NCBI GenBank assembly: GCA_934378195.1
Contig: CAKRPO010000015.1
Location: 1 to 43,587 of the forward strand
Length of the DNA stretch: 43,587 nt
Source of the DNA: an uncultured Blautia sp.
GTDB lineage: Bacteria; Bacillota; Clostridia; Lachnospirales; Lachnospiraceae
Direction: 5' to 3'
Positions 14,701 to 22,669 of the stretch are shown here, piece after piece (within the stretch, counting starts at the first letter, position 1; every line of letters begins with the position of its first letter). Below the pieces are notes generated by a model, which saw only the letters and a program-made list of their open reading frames with translations, did no database searches and was not told the origin of the DNA. The position numbers were made by a program, and so were the translations under genes.

Positions 14701-16001
14701 ACAAATTAAAACGATACGTAATTTTTCTGATTGGTCTGTTCGTGAACTCTCTTGGTGTCAGTCTGATTACCAAGGCGAGTCTGGGAACGTCACCAATCTC
14801 GTCTATTCCATACGTATTGAGTCTGAGTTTTCCGTTTACGCTCGGAAACTTCACAATTATTTTCAGCGTATTTCTGATCTTGCTGCAGTTATTGATCCTG
14901 CGTAAGAATTTTAAACTGGAACATGTTCTGCAGATTCCGGTATCGATTGCATTTGGATATTTTATTGATCTGACTATGCTTCTTTTTGCATGGGTAAATC
15001 CGCAGGCATATGTTATGAAGATTGTTTATCTTCTGATTGGATGTCTGATCCTTGGAGTTGGCGTGTACATGGAAGTGCTTGCAGATGTTGTCATGCTTCC
15101 GGGAGAATCTTTTGTCCGTGCGATCGTTCTGACATGGAAAACAAACTTCGGAACAACAAAAATCTGCTTCGATGTGTCCATGGCAGTGATCGCGGCAATC
15201 CTGTCTTTCGTATTCACCGGATGTCTTAATGGTGTGCGTGAAGGTACCGTCATTGCGGCACTGTTGGTTGGATTTATCGCCAGAGTTCTTGGCAAGAGAC
15301 TTGCTTTTGTTAAACCGATTTTATTTCCGGAAGAGTTTGCAGGAGAAAATGTGGAAAGTTCCGACGAAGCTGATGTGGCATCTGCGGATAAATCGGCAGA
15401 AAAAGTTCAGCGTAATGTTATCGTGATCGGCAGACAGTTTGGTAGCGGCGGACATGACATTGGTAAAGCACTTGCAGAAAAACTTGGTTATGCTTTTTAT
15501 GATCAGGAAATCATTGAGATGACAGCCGGAACGACCGGATATACTCCGGAGTTCATTCAGAAAAAAGAAGAGATGATGACCAGCAGTTTTTTGTATGATC
15601 TGGTAAATCAGATGTACATGTATGCACAGCCGGACGAGGAAGCACCGAAGGACAAGATTTACGAGGCTGAATCAAAGGTTGTCAGAGAACTGGCTGCAAA
15701 AGGAAACTGCGTGATCGTAGGACGCTGCTCCGACTATACGCTCAGAGACAACAAAAACTGCCTGAGAGTTTTCTTCTCAGCATCAATGGAAAACAGAATG
15801 AAACGAGTGATGGACCGTCTGCATTTGTCCGAAAAAGATGCAAAACAGAAGATTCAGAAAGAAGACAAATGGCGTGCCGACAACTATCGTTATTACACAG
15901 GACGTATCTGGGGAGCATCCTCTAACTTCGACCTGACTGTGAATACAGCTCTCGGAGAAGAGTACATAGAAATGTGTATCCGCGAGGCGATGAAACGATA
16001 A
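14697..16001 (+). CDS. YczE-type membrane protein fused to a cytidylate-kinase-like domain
   Basis: 434 aa in two parts. Residues 1-212 hold about five or six transmembrane helices with the YczE/YyaS-type N-terminus (GVSLITKASLGTSPISSIPY). After an acidic linker (about 215-237) comes a cytoplasmic domain (about 239-434) of the cytidylate-kinase-like family: a P-loop-like GRQFGSGGHDIGKALAEKLG, then YDQEIIE, VIVGRCSDYTL and a lid-like RVMDRLHLSEKDAKQKI. The frame is continuous, so the fusion is real in this sequence. It overlaps the MarR gene by 4 nt. The substrate of either half is unknown; coupling of nucleotide phosphorylation to a membrane function is speculation. Confidence 0.85.
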   Translation: MNKLKRYVIFLIGLFVNSLGVSLITKASLGTSPISSIPYVLSLSFPFTLGNFTIIFSVFLILLQLLILRKNFKLEHVLQIPVSIAFGYFIDLTMLLFAWVNPQAYVMKIVYLLIGCLILGVGVYMEVLADVVMLPGESFVRAIVLTWKTNFGTTKICFDVSMAVIAAILSFVFTGCLNGVREGTVIAALLVGFIARVLGKRLAFVKPILFPEEFAGENVESSDEADVASADKSAEKVQRNVIVIGRQFGSGGHDIGKALAEKLGYAFYDQEIIEMTAGTTGYTPEFIQKKEEMMTSSFLYDLVNQMYMYAQPDEEAPKDKIYEAESKVVRELAAKGNCVIVGRCSDYTLRDNKNCLRVFFSASMENRMKRVMDRLHLSEKDAKQKIQKEDKWRADNYRYYTGRIWGASSNFDLTVNTALGEEYIEMCIREAMKR

Positions 16002-16020
16002 GTATATCAGAGATGCGCAG

Positions 16021-16040
16021 AAGAATGCAGAGGCATTCTT
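16021..16040 (+). terminator. Short hairpin after the fusion gene
   Basis: AAGAATGC (16021-16028), loop AGAG, GCATTCTT (16033-16040): a perfect 8-bp stem 20 nt after the stop. No T-run follows; it precedes the 47-bp repeat copy 2. Confidence 0.4.
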
Positions 16041-16058
16041 GAATATTGACATACAATA

Positions 16059-16105
16059 AAAAGAGTGCAGATCCTGATAGTTCAGTACAGGATTTACACT
16101 CTTTT
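16059..16105. repeat. 47-bp palindromic repeat, copy 2 (bidirectional terminator)
   Basis: Same stem and loop as copy 1 with two substitutions in the loop side (positions equivalent to C-to-T and A-to-G). It shares 10 further upstream bases with copy 1. It lies between the fusion gene (ends 16001, + strand) and the DUF1700 gene (ends 16134, minus strand). Confidence 0.85.
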
Positions 16106-16133
16106 GTTCCAATACTGGTGCTAAAAAGCACCA

Positions 16134-16607
16134 TTAACTGCGCAGCTTGGAAATCACAAAGCATACAATGCCAAAGATGACCATAACCGGGATCAGAACA
16201 CTCAGTACTGTGCATAAAAGAATGATCACAACAATTGCAATCAGTATGACAGCCAATTTGCCATACCAGGTAGTCAGATCCAGATGGAAGCTGTGCTGTT
16301 TTACCTTTCCATGTTCGGAATCGGAATTTGCGTATCCGTTATATCCGGAAGAATGGTCGTTATATGATTCGGAATAATATTCCGCAGTCTGAGGATTTCC
16401 TGATGCGGCAGCTTCTGTGTCCAGAAGTGTACGTGCGATCAGATGAGGATCGCCGAGTTCATTTAAAATATCGTCTTCACTGCGTCCTTTACGCTGTTCT
16501 TCTTCAATATAATTGCGATAATACTGTACATGTGCGGCAACATTTCCCTCCGGCATCTGCCCGGAAAGCAGTTCATATAAAATATCAAGAAATTCTTTTT
16601 TATTCAT
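16134..16607 (-). CDS. DUF1700/HAAS-domain membrane protein
   Basis: 157 aa from the minus-strand ATG at 16607 (GGAGA upstream; the longer ATG at 16634 adds nine residues without an RBS). The N-terminal helical domain MNKKEFLDILYELLSG...YIEEEQRKGRSEDDILNELGDP is the HAAS/DUF1700 pattern. A Ser/Tyr/Gly/Asn-rich linker (about 75-105) leads to one or two C-terminal transmembrane helices. Such proteins usually pair with a PadR regulator and control envelope genes; no PadR gene is nearby here. It converges on the fusion gene. Confidence 0.8.
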   Translation of the reverse strand: MNKKEFLDILYELLSGQMPEGNVAAHVQYYRNYIEEEQRKGRSEDDILNELGDPHLIARTLLDTEAAASGNPQTAEYYSESYNDHSSGYNGYANSDSEHGKVKQHSFHLDLTTWYGKLAVILIAIVVIILLCTVLSVLIPVMVIFGIVCFVISKLRS

Positions 16608-16635
16608 AACAAATCTCCATAAAAGCAAATTCATT

Positions 16636-16650
16636 GCCTCTGACAGAGGC
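16636..16650. promoter_or_regulatory. 15-bp palindrome upstream of the DUF1700 gene
   Basis: GCCTCTG-A-CAGAGGC is perfect and sits 29 bp before the DUF1700 start in the divergent intergenic region. Operator-like; the binding protein is unknown. Confidence 0.35.
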
Positions 16651-16780
16651 TTAATTATCAGAATGGCAACATTTTACCACACATAATGAGGAAGGAATAG
16701 AGATTGAAATATTAAATTTTCATAAAAGACGGGATACAAAGTCGGATAAAAAAACCAACTTAATTCATAAGAAATTGCAT

Positions 16781-16808
16781 TTACCTGAAAAATATGCCTG
16801 TTTATAAT
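16781..16808 (+). promoter_or_regulatory. Probable promoter of the module A two-component operon
   Basis: TTACCT (16781-16786), 16-nt spacer, TATAAT (16803-16808), 39 bp before the kinase start. The -35 is weak. The surrounding 240-bp intergenic region shows no other feature beyond the palindrome at 16636. Confidence 0.5.
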
Positions 16809-16847
16809 AAAAATACAGGAAATCACTGAACGGGAAAAGGAATTTAT

Positions 16848-18671
16848 ATGAATCATAAGAAACTGACTATGCGCAATGCACTTCTTGTAGTTTGTATCAC
16901 AAGTGTGATATTTGCGCTTTTATTACAGACTTTTTTATTTCATCAGACACTGAGACGTCAGATACGAGCGGAAAGTATTTCTGATAATGAGATATCATTG
17001 AATAAAATGCAGGAAGATATCGGTGCTTTTATACATAATATAAGAACCGAAATGTTGACCATATACAGTGAGCAGGATCTGATCAGCGATCTGCGTTCAG
17101 CGGCAGAAGAAGGTACCAGCATGAAAGATTACTATTGGAGAAGCTGGTATTTTGCACGGAAACGTTTTACAAAAGAAGATCAGCTTCTTGCCGTGTATCT
17201 TTATGATATGCAGGACCAGCTGGTCAGTGCATATCGTTACAATGCGTTTTCATTTCCACGTAATCTTTATCAGACAGAATATGACAGCAATTCGGCACGA
17301 ATATACGATTATGTACATGGAGAGCGGTCAGATCTGATGATCTCCGGTTATTACAATCCGGACGCAAAGAGAAATGCAGTGCGTTTTGTGTTGAAGCTTC
17401 ACAACTATGATGAAGCAAGAGAAAATATCGGCTATCTGATATGTGATATCAACAGTAATGCTCTGACTTCGATCATGTCCAAGTATGTGGATGTCGATCA
17501 GGTCTGTCTGTGGCTGCAGCCAATTGACGACCAGGTGATCGCCATGACAGGACGGGCGTCCAGATCTCAGAAACGTATTCAGAAACAGCTTGCCAAAGTA
17601 ATAGAAAATTATTATCACTCTGATCAGCTGGAGCAGGAATATGACGGGAATTATCTGATAAAAGTTCCTCAAACAGAATATAATCTGGAAGCCTTTGTAT
17701 TGGTATCGCAGTCACTTCTGACGGCAACACAGAAGTCATTGATACGGACGTTACTGATTATTATGGCTGGTATGATCGGGGCAATCGTTCTGCTGGTATT
17801 TTTTCTTTCTCGCTGGATGACGAAACCGGTGGAAGAGATGAGAAATATGATCGGACGTATTAAGGATGGAGAATCTTCCCTCAGAGTAAGTCCGGTAGGA
17901 TGGTCGGAAGAACTGACGGTTCTTGGTACGGAATTTAATGAAATGCTGGATCGAATCCAGGCAATGGCAGAAGAAGAACTGCAGCACAAAATGCTGGTGG
18001 AACGCACGGAATTTAAAATGTTTCAGGCGCAGATCAATCCACATTTTCTTTACAATACGTTAAATACGATGAGTGGAATTGCCAATGCACAGAACTGTCC
18101 ACTGGTAAGTGGTATGTGCCATTCGTTGTCTGCAATCTTCAGATACAGTCTGAATATGACTGATGAGTTGTCTACAATACAGAGTGAGATGGATCATGTA
18201 CGAAATTATCTTTATGTAATGGATGTCCGTAATGGCTCTTCTGTTGCATATGAATATCAGATTGATGAGGAGACACTTCAGGACCAGATCCCGCGAATCT
18301 GTCTGCAGCCGGTCGTGGAGAATGCACTGACACATGGCCTTCGAAACACAAGGCGGAAGGATAAGAAACTGTGCATCGCGACGAAACATATAAATGGAAA
18401 TCTGGTCGTTATGATTGCGGATAATGGAACAGGAATGGATGCAGAAGCCATGAATACCCTCCTGGAAAAAAACGACCGCAAACGTGTAGAGACGGGAGTA
18501 TCAATCGGGATACTGAATGTCAATGCCAGACTGAAACAGCTGTTCGGAGCAGAATATGGATTAAAGATTGAGAGCGAGCCTGGAAATGGAACAACGGTAA
18601 GAATCGTGATACCGGCCATTTCCTGTGAGGAGAAACAAAAGGTAACAACGGGTGAGGGAGAGTTGGCATGA
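16848..18671 (+). CDS. Module A sensor histidine kinase (YesM/LytS type)
   Basis: 607 aa. Transmembrane helices at about 12-33 and 298-323 enclose a large extracellular sensor domain. A HAMP linker follows (about 324-376), then the His_kinase domain with FQAQINPHFLYNTLNTMSGI (phosphorylated His399), and a HATPase with N-box QPVVENALTHGL and G-boxes DNGTGM and GNGTTVRI. This is the standard layout of kinases paired with AraC-type regulators that sense extracellular sugars in Firmicutes. Its stop overlaps the regulator start (ATGA). The ligand is unknown, but the adjacent ribose/galactose-type transporter suggests a monosaccharide-like signal. Confidence 0.92.
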   Translation: MNHKKLTMRNALLVVCITSVIFALLLQTFLFHQTLRRQIRAESISDNEISLNKMQEDIGAFIHNIRTEMLTIYSEQDLISDLRSAAEEGTSMKDYYWRSWYFARKRFTKEDQLLAVYLYDMQDQLVSAYRYNAFSFPRNLYQTEYDSNSARIYDYVHGERSDLMISGYYNPDAKRNAVRFVLKLHNYDEARENIGYLICDINSNALTSIMSKYVDVDQVCLWLQPIDDQVIAMTGRASRSQKRIQKQLAKVIENYYHSDQLEQEYDGNYLIKVPQTEYNLEAFVLVSQSLLTATQKSLIRTLLIIMAGMIGAIVLLVFFLSRWMTKPVEEMRNMIGRIKDGESSLRVSPVGWSEELTVLGTEFNEMLDRIQAMAEEELQHKMLVERTEFKMFQAQINPHFLYNTLNTMSGIANAQNCPLVSGMCHSLSAIFRYSLNMTDELSTIQSEMDHVRNYLYVMDVRNGSSVAYEYQIDEETLQDQIPRICLQPVVENALTHGLRNTRRKDKKLCIATKHINGNLVVMIADNGTGMDAEAMNTLLEKNDRKRVETGVSIGILNVNARLKQLFGAEYGLKIESEPGNGTTVRIVIPAISCEEKQKVTTGEGELA

Positions 18672-20326
18672 ATAAGATGAAATATAAAGTTCTGGTAGCA
18701 GATGATGAATACTGGAGCTGTGAAAACTTGAGAAGTCTGATCGCATGGGAAGAATACTCATTGGAGTTTCTTGCCCCGGCTGGTGACGGAGAAGAGGTTC
18801 TGGAACGGATACCGGTGGAAAAACCGGATATCATTCTGACAGATATTAATATGCCGTTTCTGGATGGACTTGAACTTTTGCAGAAACTGCAGACACAGTA
18901 TCCGGAAATCATTACGATTGCTGTGAGTGGATATGATGATTTTGAAAAAGTAAAAGGTGTTTTTGTTTCCGGAGGACTGGATTATATCCTGAAACCGGTA
19001 GGAAAAGAAGAACTTGTCAAGATACTCACAAAGGCACTGGGAATTCTTGAAGAAAGGGAAAATGCCCGCAAAAGTAATGAAAATAATCTTCTTCGGGAGC
19101 ACAAATTTTCTTCTTTTATGGAGGACAGTGAATATTCTGCATTGCTGTCCGGAAAACTTTACGGACACTTTACGACACAGCCCCATGTATCCAGCACCGG
19201 AGAGTTTTCAAGAATTGCAACAATACTGGTGAAATTTTATAATATCGTGGAAATCGCGGAGCAGTTTGAGAATGACAGTCTTCTGATGTCATGGAATATC
19301 AAATCACGTCTGCGTGCATTGACTGGTAATGATGAAGAGGTGATCATTTTTAATAACAGTAACAAAATGAGTGAATTTCTGATTCTGACTTCAGCCGGTG
19401 TGGAACAGATATGTGACTATGGAGATAGGATTTTCAGAGAATTTCCGATGGAAGTGTATGGCCCGATTTCCGTGATCGTTCACGAAAAAACTACTTCGCT
19501 GGATGATATCGGAACCGTGTATCGGGATCTTATCTCCACATTGGTAACCAGGCCGTTTACACACAGACACTGTCTGTTGAAATGTCAGGATCATGAAGAT
19601 ACATCCGGCAGTCAGAGCGTAGGAAAAAATACCTCTCATCGTCTGGAGGAAGAATTGTATCATTGTCTGAATACAGGACAGAAATCGGAAACGGAGAGAT
19701 TGATCTTTAAGACCTGTAATTTCCGGCAGTGTGATGATGGAAGCTGGTCATGTCTGGATGTGAAGCAATATGTGAGAAGAATAACCGGGATTCTGTACCG
19801 ATATGTACAGGAACAGCATGCGGAGCTTATCGCACAGGCGGAAGAAGCCATGGATAATATCGACTATTATATGAAGTGTATGGATATGTCATCCATGATC
19901 GCATCGCTGAATATCCTGTTGAATAATCTGTGGGAAAACGAGTCAGATCATCATGCAGATTCGGCGGGCGGACAGCTGGAACAGATCCATCAGTATATAC
20001 AGTCTTCCTATCACGAAAATATCACGCTTACATCGCTGGCCGCGACATATCATATTGATGCAAGTTATCTTTCACGTATGTTCAGCCAGACTTACGGTGA
20101 GACGATCATAGCATATCTGACCCGCGTACGGATGGAACAGGCAGTCCGGCTTATGAATGATGAGGAAAAGAAACTGGAGACGATCTCCTTTCTGGTCGGT
20201 TATGACGATTATAATTATTTCAGTCGTGTATTCCGAAAGAAAATGGGGGAAAGTCCAAGAGAGTATCGCAATAACCTGCACAAATCTGTCAAAAATGTGC
20301 AACAAAAGATTCCAAATATGTCCTAA
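18668..20326 (+). CDS. Module A response regulator, YesN/AraC type
   Basis: 552 aa. An N-terminal receiver domain (1-125) has the acidic pocket ADDEY and phospho-acceptor Asp59 in ILTDINMPFLDG. A long middle region follows, then a C-terminal AraC double helix-turn-helix (about 445-540: ENITLTSLAATYHIDASYLS then ETISFLVGYDDYNYFSRVFR). GGGAG precedes ATG 18668; an alternative ATG lies three codons later. It is co-translated with the kinase, and its likely target is the transporter operon starting at 20431. Confidence 0.92.
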   Translation: MNKMKYKVLVADDEYWSCENLRSLIAWEEYSLEFLAPAGDGEEVLERIPVEKPDIILTDINMPFLDGLELLQKLQTQYPEIITIAVSGYDDFEKVKGVFVSGGLDYILKPVGKEELVKILTKALGILEERENARKSNENNLLREHKFSSFMEDSEYSALLSGKLYGHFTTQPHVSSTGEFSRIATILVKFYNIVEIAEQFENDSLLMSWNIKSRLRALTGNDEEVIIFNNSNKMSEFLILTSAGVEQICDYGDRIFREFPMEVYGPISVIVHEKTTSLDDIGTVYRDLISTLVTRPFTHRHCLLKCQDHEDTSGSQSVGKNTSHRLEEELYHCLNTGQKSETERLIFKTCNFRQCDDGSWSCLDVKQYVRRITGILYRYVQEQHAELIAQAEEAMDNIDYYMKCMDMSSMIASLNILLNNLWENESDHHADSAGGQLEQIHQYIQSSYHENITLTSLAATYHIDASYLSRMFSQTYGETIIAYLTRVRMEQAVRLMNDEEKKLETISFLVGYDDYNYFSRVFRKKMGESPREYRNNLHKSVKNVQQKIPNMS

Positions 20327-20332
20327 CTGAAC

Positions 20333-20402
20333 AAAGCCAAAGTATGTTTTAATACAATTACGATGAAGCCGGGGGCTGAACGAAAACATACTCTGGCTTT
20401 TT
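20333..20402 (+). terminator. Terminator/attenuator between regulator and binding-protein genes
   Basis: AAAGCCA-A-AGTATGTTTT (20333-20350) pairs with AAAACATACT-C-TGGCTTT (20383-20400) with one mismatch, and a TTTTT run closes it. Only 28 nt separate it from the next start codon, so the downstream gene has no room for a promoter after the hairpin. Confidence 0.8.
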
Positions 20403-20430
20403 AAAACAAATCAAGGAGGGTTTTTACAAA

Positions 20431-21573
20431 ATGAAAAAAAGAATGAGAAAGCTGACAGCAATTGCAGCAACAGCAGCAATGATTGCTGCATTACCGGTAA
20501 GTGCAGTAACGACTTATGCAGCAGGGGATGACATTACGATCGGTGTTTCTATCTGGAGTTCCACAGACGTACTTGGAAGCCAGTGTAAGAAAATTATTGA
20601 TAAAGCAGCAGATGCTCTTGGTGTTAATGTAATGTATGTAGACCAGGGACATGTATCTGAACAGGTTACTGCATCTGTTGAACAGCTTTGTGCAGCAGGA
20701 TGCGATGGTATCGTGATCTGCAACTCCGCAGATTCAGAAATGACTTCAGCTATTCAGACATGTGAAGCAAACCAGGTTTATCTGACACAGTTCTTCCGTA
20801 TTATTTCTGAAGAAAACAGCCCGGAAGTATATCAGACAGCTTGTAATTCTCCGTATTATCTTGGAGCAGTTCATGAAGACGAAGTTACAAACGGTTATAC
20901 ACTTGTAAATCTGCTTCTTGAAAACGGTGACAGAAATATCGGTCTGGAAGCATGGACTGTTGGTGATGCTACATTCCAGCAGAGATGGGCTGGTTACAAA
21001 CAGGCTGTTGATGAATGGAACGAAGCAAATCCGGATGATCAGGCAACTATGACAGAACCTGTATATGCAAACACTTCTTCTGAAGAAGGCGCAGCAGCAG
21101 CTCTTTCCCTTTATAACTCCAATCCGGATATGGATGCCCTGATCGTTGCAGGTGGCGGTGGTGATCCACTTGTTGGTTCTATCGGTGCTCTGGCAAATGA
21201 AGGACTTACAGGCAAGATTGATGTTGTTTCCACAGACTTCCTGGATGATCTGAAAGAACAGCTCGAATCCGGTGGAATGTTTGCAGAATCCGGCGGACAT
21301 TTCTGTGATCCGTTATTTGCATTCCTTATGACATATAATGCAGTAAAAGGTAACTACGTAAAAGAAGAAGGAAGCTTCGGATATGAGATCGAATTCCCAT
21401 ACCTGTATGTATCTTCTCCTGATGACTATGCAAATTATCAGAAATACTTTGTTGACGATGATCCGTATACAGATGAAGAAATCGTTGAAATGGCAGGATA
21501 CAGCTTTGATGATCTGAACAAAGCAGCAACTTCTCTTTCTATTGAAGATGTTCTTTCCCGTCACAGTAACTGA
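20431..21573 (+). CDS. Module A sugar ABC transporter substrate-binding protein (ribose/galactose type)
   Basis: 380 aa, the Peripla_BP_4 fold: signal peptide (1-32, TTYAA-GDD), then TIGVSIWSSTDVLGSQCKKI opening the first lobe, CDGIVICNSADSEMT, and VVSTDFLDDLKEQLESG in the second lobe. It would bind a small sugar and hand it to the permease/ATPase genes downstream. AGGAGGG precedes the start. There is no Cys at the signal peptide end, unusual for a Gram-positive binding protein, which is normally a lipoprotein. Two hairpins separate it from the permease, consistent with higher expression of this gene. Confidence 0.88.
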   Translation: MKKRMRKLTAIAATAAMIAALPVSAVTTYAAGDDITIGVSIWSSTDVLGSQCKKIIDKAADALGVNVMYVDQGHVSEQVTASVEQLCAAGCDGIVICNSADSEMTSAIQTCEANQVYLTQFFRIISEENSPEVYQTACNSPYYLGAVHEDEVTNGYTLVNLLLENGDRNIGLEAWTVGDATFQQRWAGYKQAVDEWNEANPDDQATMTEPVYANTSSEEGAAAALSLYNSNPDMDALIVAGGGGDPLVGSIGALANEGLTGKIDVVSTDFLDDLKEQLESGGMFAESGGHFCDPLFAFLMTYNAVKGNYVKEEGSFGYEIEFPYLYVSSPDDYANYQKYFVDDDPYTDEEIVEMAGYSFDDLNKAATSLSIEDVLSRHSN

Positions 21574-21591
21574 TGAACAAATTAAAAAATC

Positions 21592-21617
21592 TGCTGCCTT
21601 TCTTCGGGAAGGCAGCA
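21592..21617 (+). terminator. Intercistronic hairpin after the module A binding-protein gene
   Basis: TGCTGCCTT (21592-21600) and AAGGCAGCA (21609-21617) with a TTCG tetraloop. Only TTT follows, so it is more likely a transcript-stabilising or partial terminator. Confidence 0.6.
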
Positions 21618-21638
21618 TTTAAAAAAGTTGCAGACTGC

Positions 21639-21696
21639 CGCCCGCCCGAAGCAAAAGGCCAAACATGTGCTGTTGGTCTCCTGCTTTTGGCGGGCG
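21639..21696 (+). other. GC-rich long stem-loop before the permease gene
   Basis: CGCCCGCC (21639-21646) pairs with GGCGGGCG (21689-21696); inside, AGCA/TGCT and GGCCA/TGGTC extend the stem. It is GC-rich compared with the neighbouring genes and ends 24 nt before the permease start. Protein binding, RNA processing or attenuation are possible. Confidence 0.5.
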
Positions 21697-21720
21697 AATA
21701 AATGAATAAGGAGAATGGTT

Positions 21721-22659
21721 ATGAAAAAAATCAAACAGAGCCAGTATTATGGAATCGGTATTCTGATCCTTATGCTTGTAGTTTTCTGGGCAGTATTTAA
21801 AGTACTTGCTCCGACTACTTTCGGTTCCCCGGATAAACTGGCAACTTATATGAAATCCGCACTGATCTATGCGGTAGGCGGCTGTGGTCTCTACTTTATC
21901 TGTGTTATGGGACCATTTGATATGAGTGTTGGTGCCAATATTGTACTTTCTTCCATTATTGCATGTAATGCAAGCGTAAAATTCGGATATGCCGGTCTGA
22001 TCATTGCTCCACTGATCTGTGGTACGATCATCGGTCTGGTCAATGGTATCGTTTATATCAAACTGCATATTTCTTCACTGATCGTAACCTGCGCACTTTC
22101 ACTGATCTATGAAGCACTGAGTGTATATGCGACGAACGGGAAGAATGTAATCCTTTCTACAGAATACAGAGCATTTGGTGATTATCCGGTCAATCTGATC
22201 CTGGCACTGATTGCATATTTCCTCTGTGCATTTATTCTGAAATATACAAAGATCGGAACCTATACATATGCGATTGGAAGTAATGAAGTAGTTGCAAAAA
22301 ATATGGGTGTAAATGTTTCAAAATACAAAATCGTTGCATTTACACTGGCAGGATTTTTCTTCGGACTGCAGGCGATCCTGACGATCAGCTTCGGAACATC
22401 CATGACATCAGCATCAAATCTTTCTTCTATGAGTCGTAACTTCACACCTTTGATGGGAACGTTCTTCGGACTGGCATTTAAGAAATATGGTCATCCGGTA
22501 GTGGCAATCGTAATTGGTGAAATGATCATACAGCTCATGTTCAATGGCTTCGTTGCACTTGGTGCACCGACTACGATCCAGAATGTGGTAACCGGTGCAG
22601 CCCTGCTGCTCATCGTTGCCCTGACAACCAAGCCAGTCAAAGGCCTTGTAGTAAAATAG
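21721..22659 (+). CDS. Module A sugar ABC transporter permease 1
   Basis: 312 aa from ATG 21721 (GGAG at correct spacing; ATG 21715 is too close to the RBS). Multi-pass protein of the BPD_transp_2 family, with about eight helices and the conserved FDMSVGANIVLSSIIACNAS region. The C-terminal part ends in ALLLIVALTTKPVKG. Works with the ATPase at 22670 and the second permease at 24179; the first helix region is typical of ribose/galactose importers. 10 nt before the ATPase gene. Confidence 0.87.
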   Translation: MKKIKQSQYYGIGILILMLVVFWAVFKVLAPTTFGSPDKLATYMKSALIYAVGGCGLYFICVMGPFDMSVGANIVLSSIIACNASVKFGYAGLIIAPLICGTIIGLVNGIVYIKLHISSLIVTCALSLIYEALSVYATNGKNVILSTEYRAFGDYPVNLILALIAYFLCAFILKYTKIGTYTYAIGSNEVVAKNMGVNVSKYKIVAFTLAGFFFGLQAILTISFGTSMTSASNLSSMSRNFTPLMGTFFGLAFKKYGHPVVAIVIGEMIIQLMFNGFVALGAPTTIQNVVTGAALLLIVALTTKPVKGLVVK

Positions 22660-22669
22660 GAGGAGAGTT

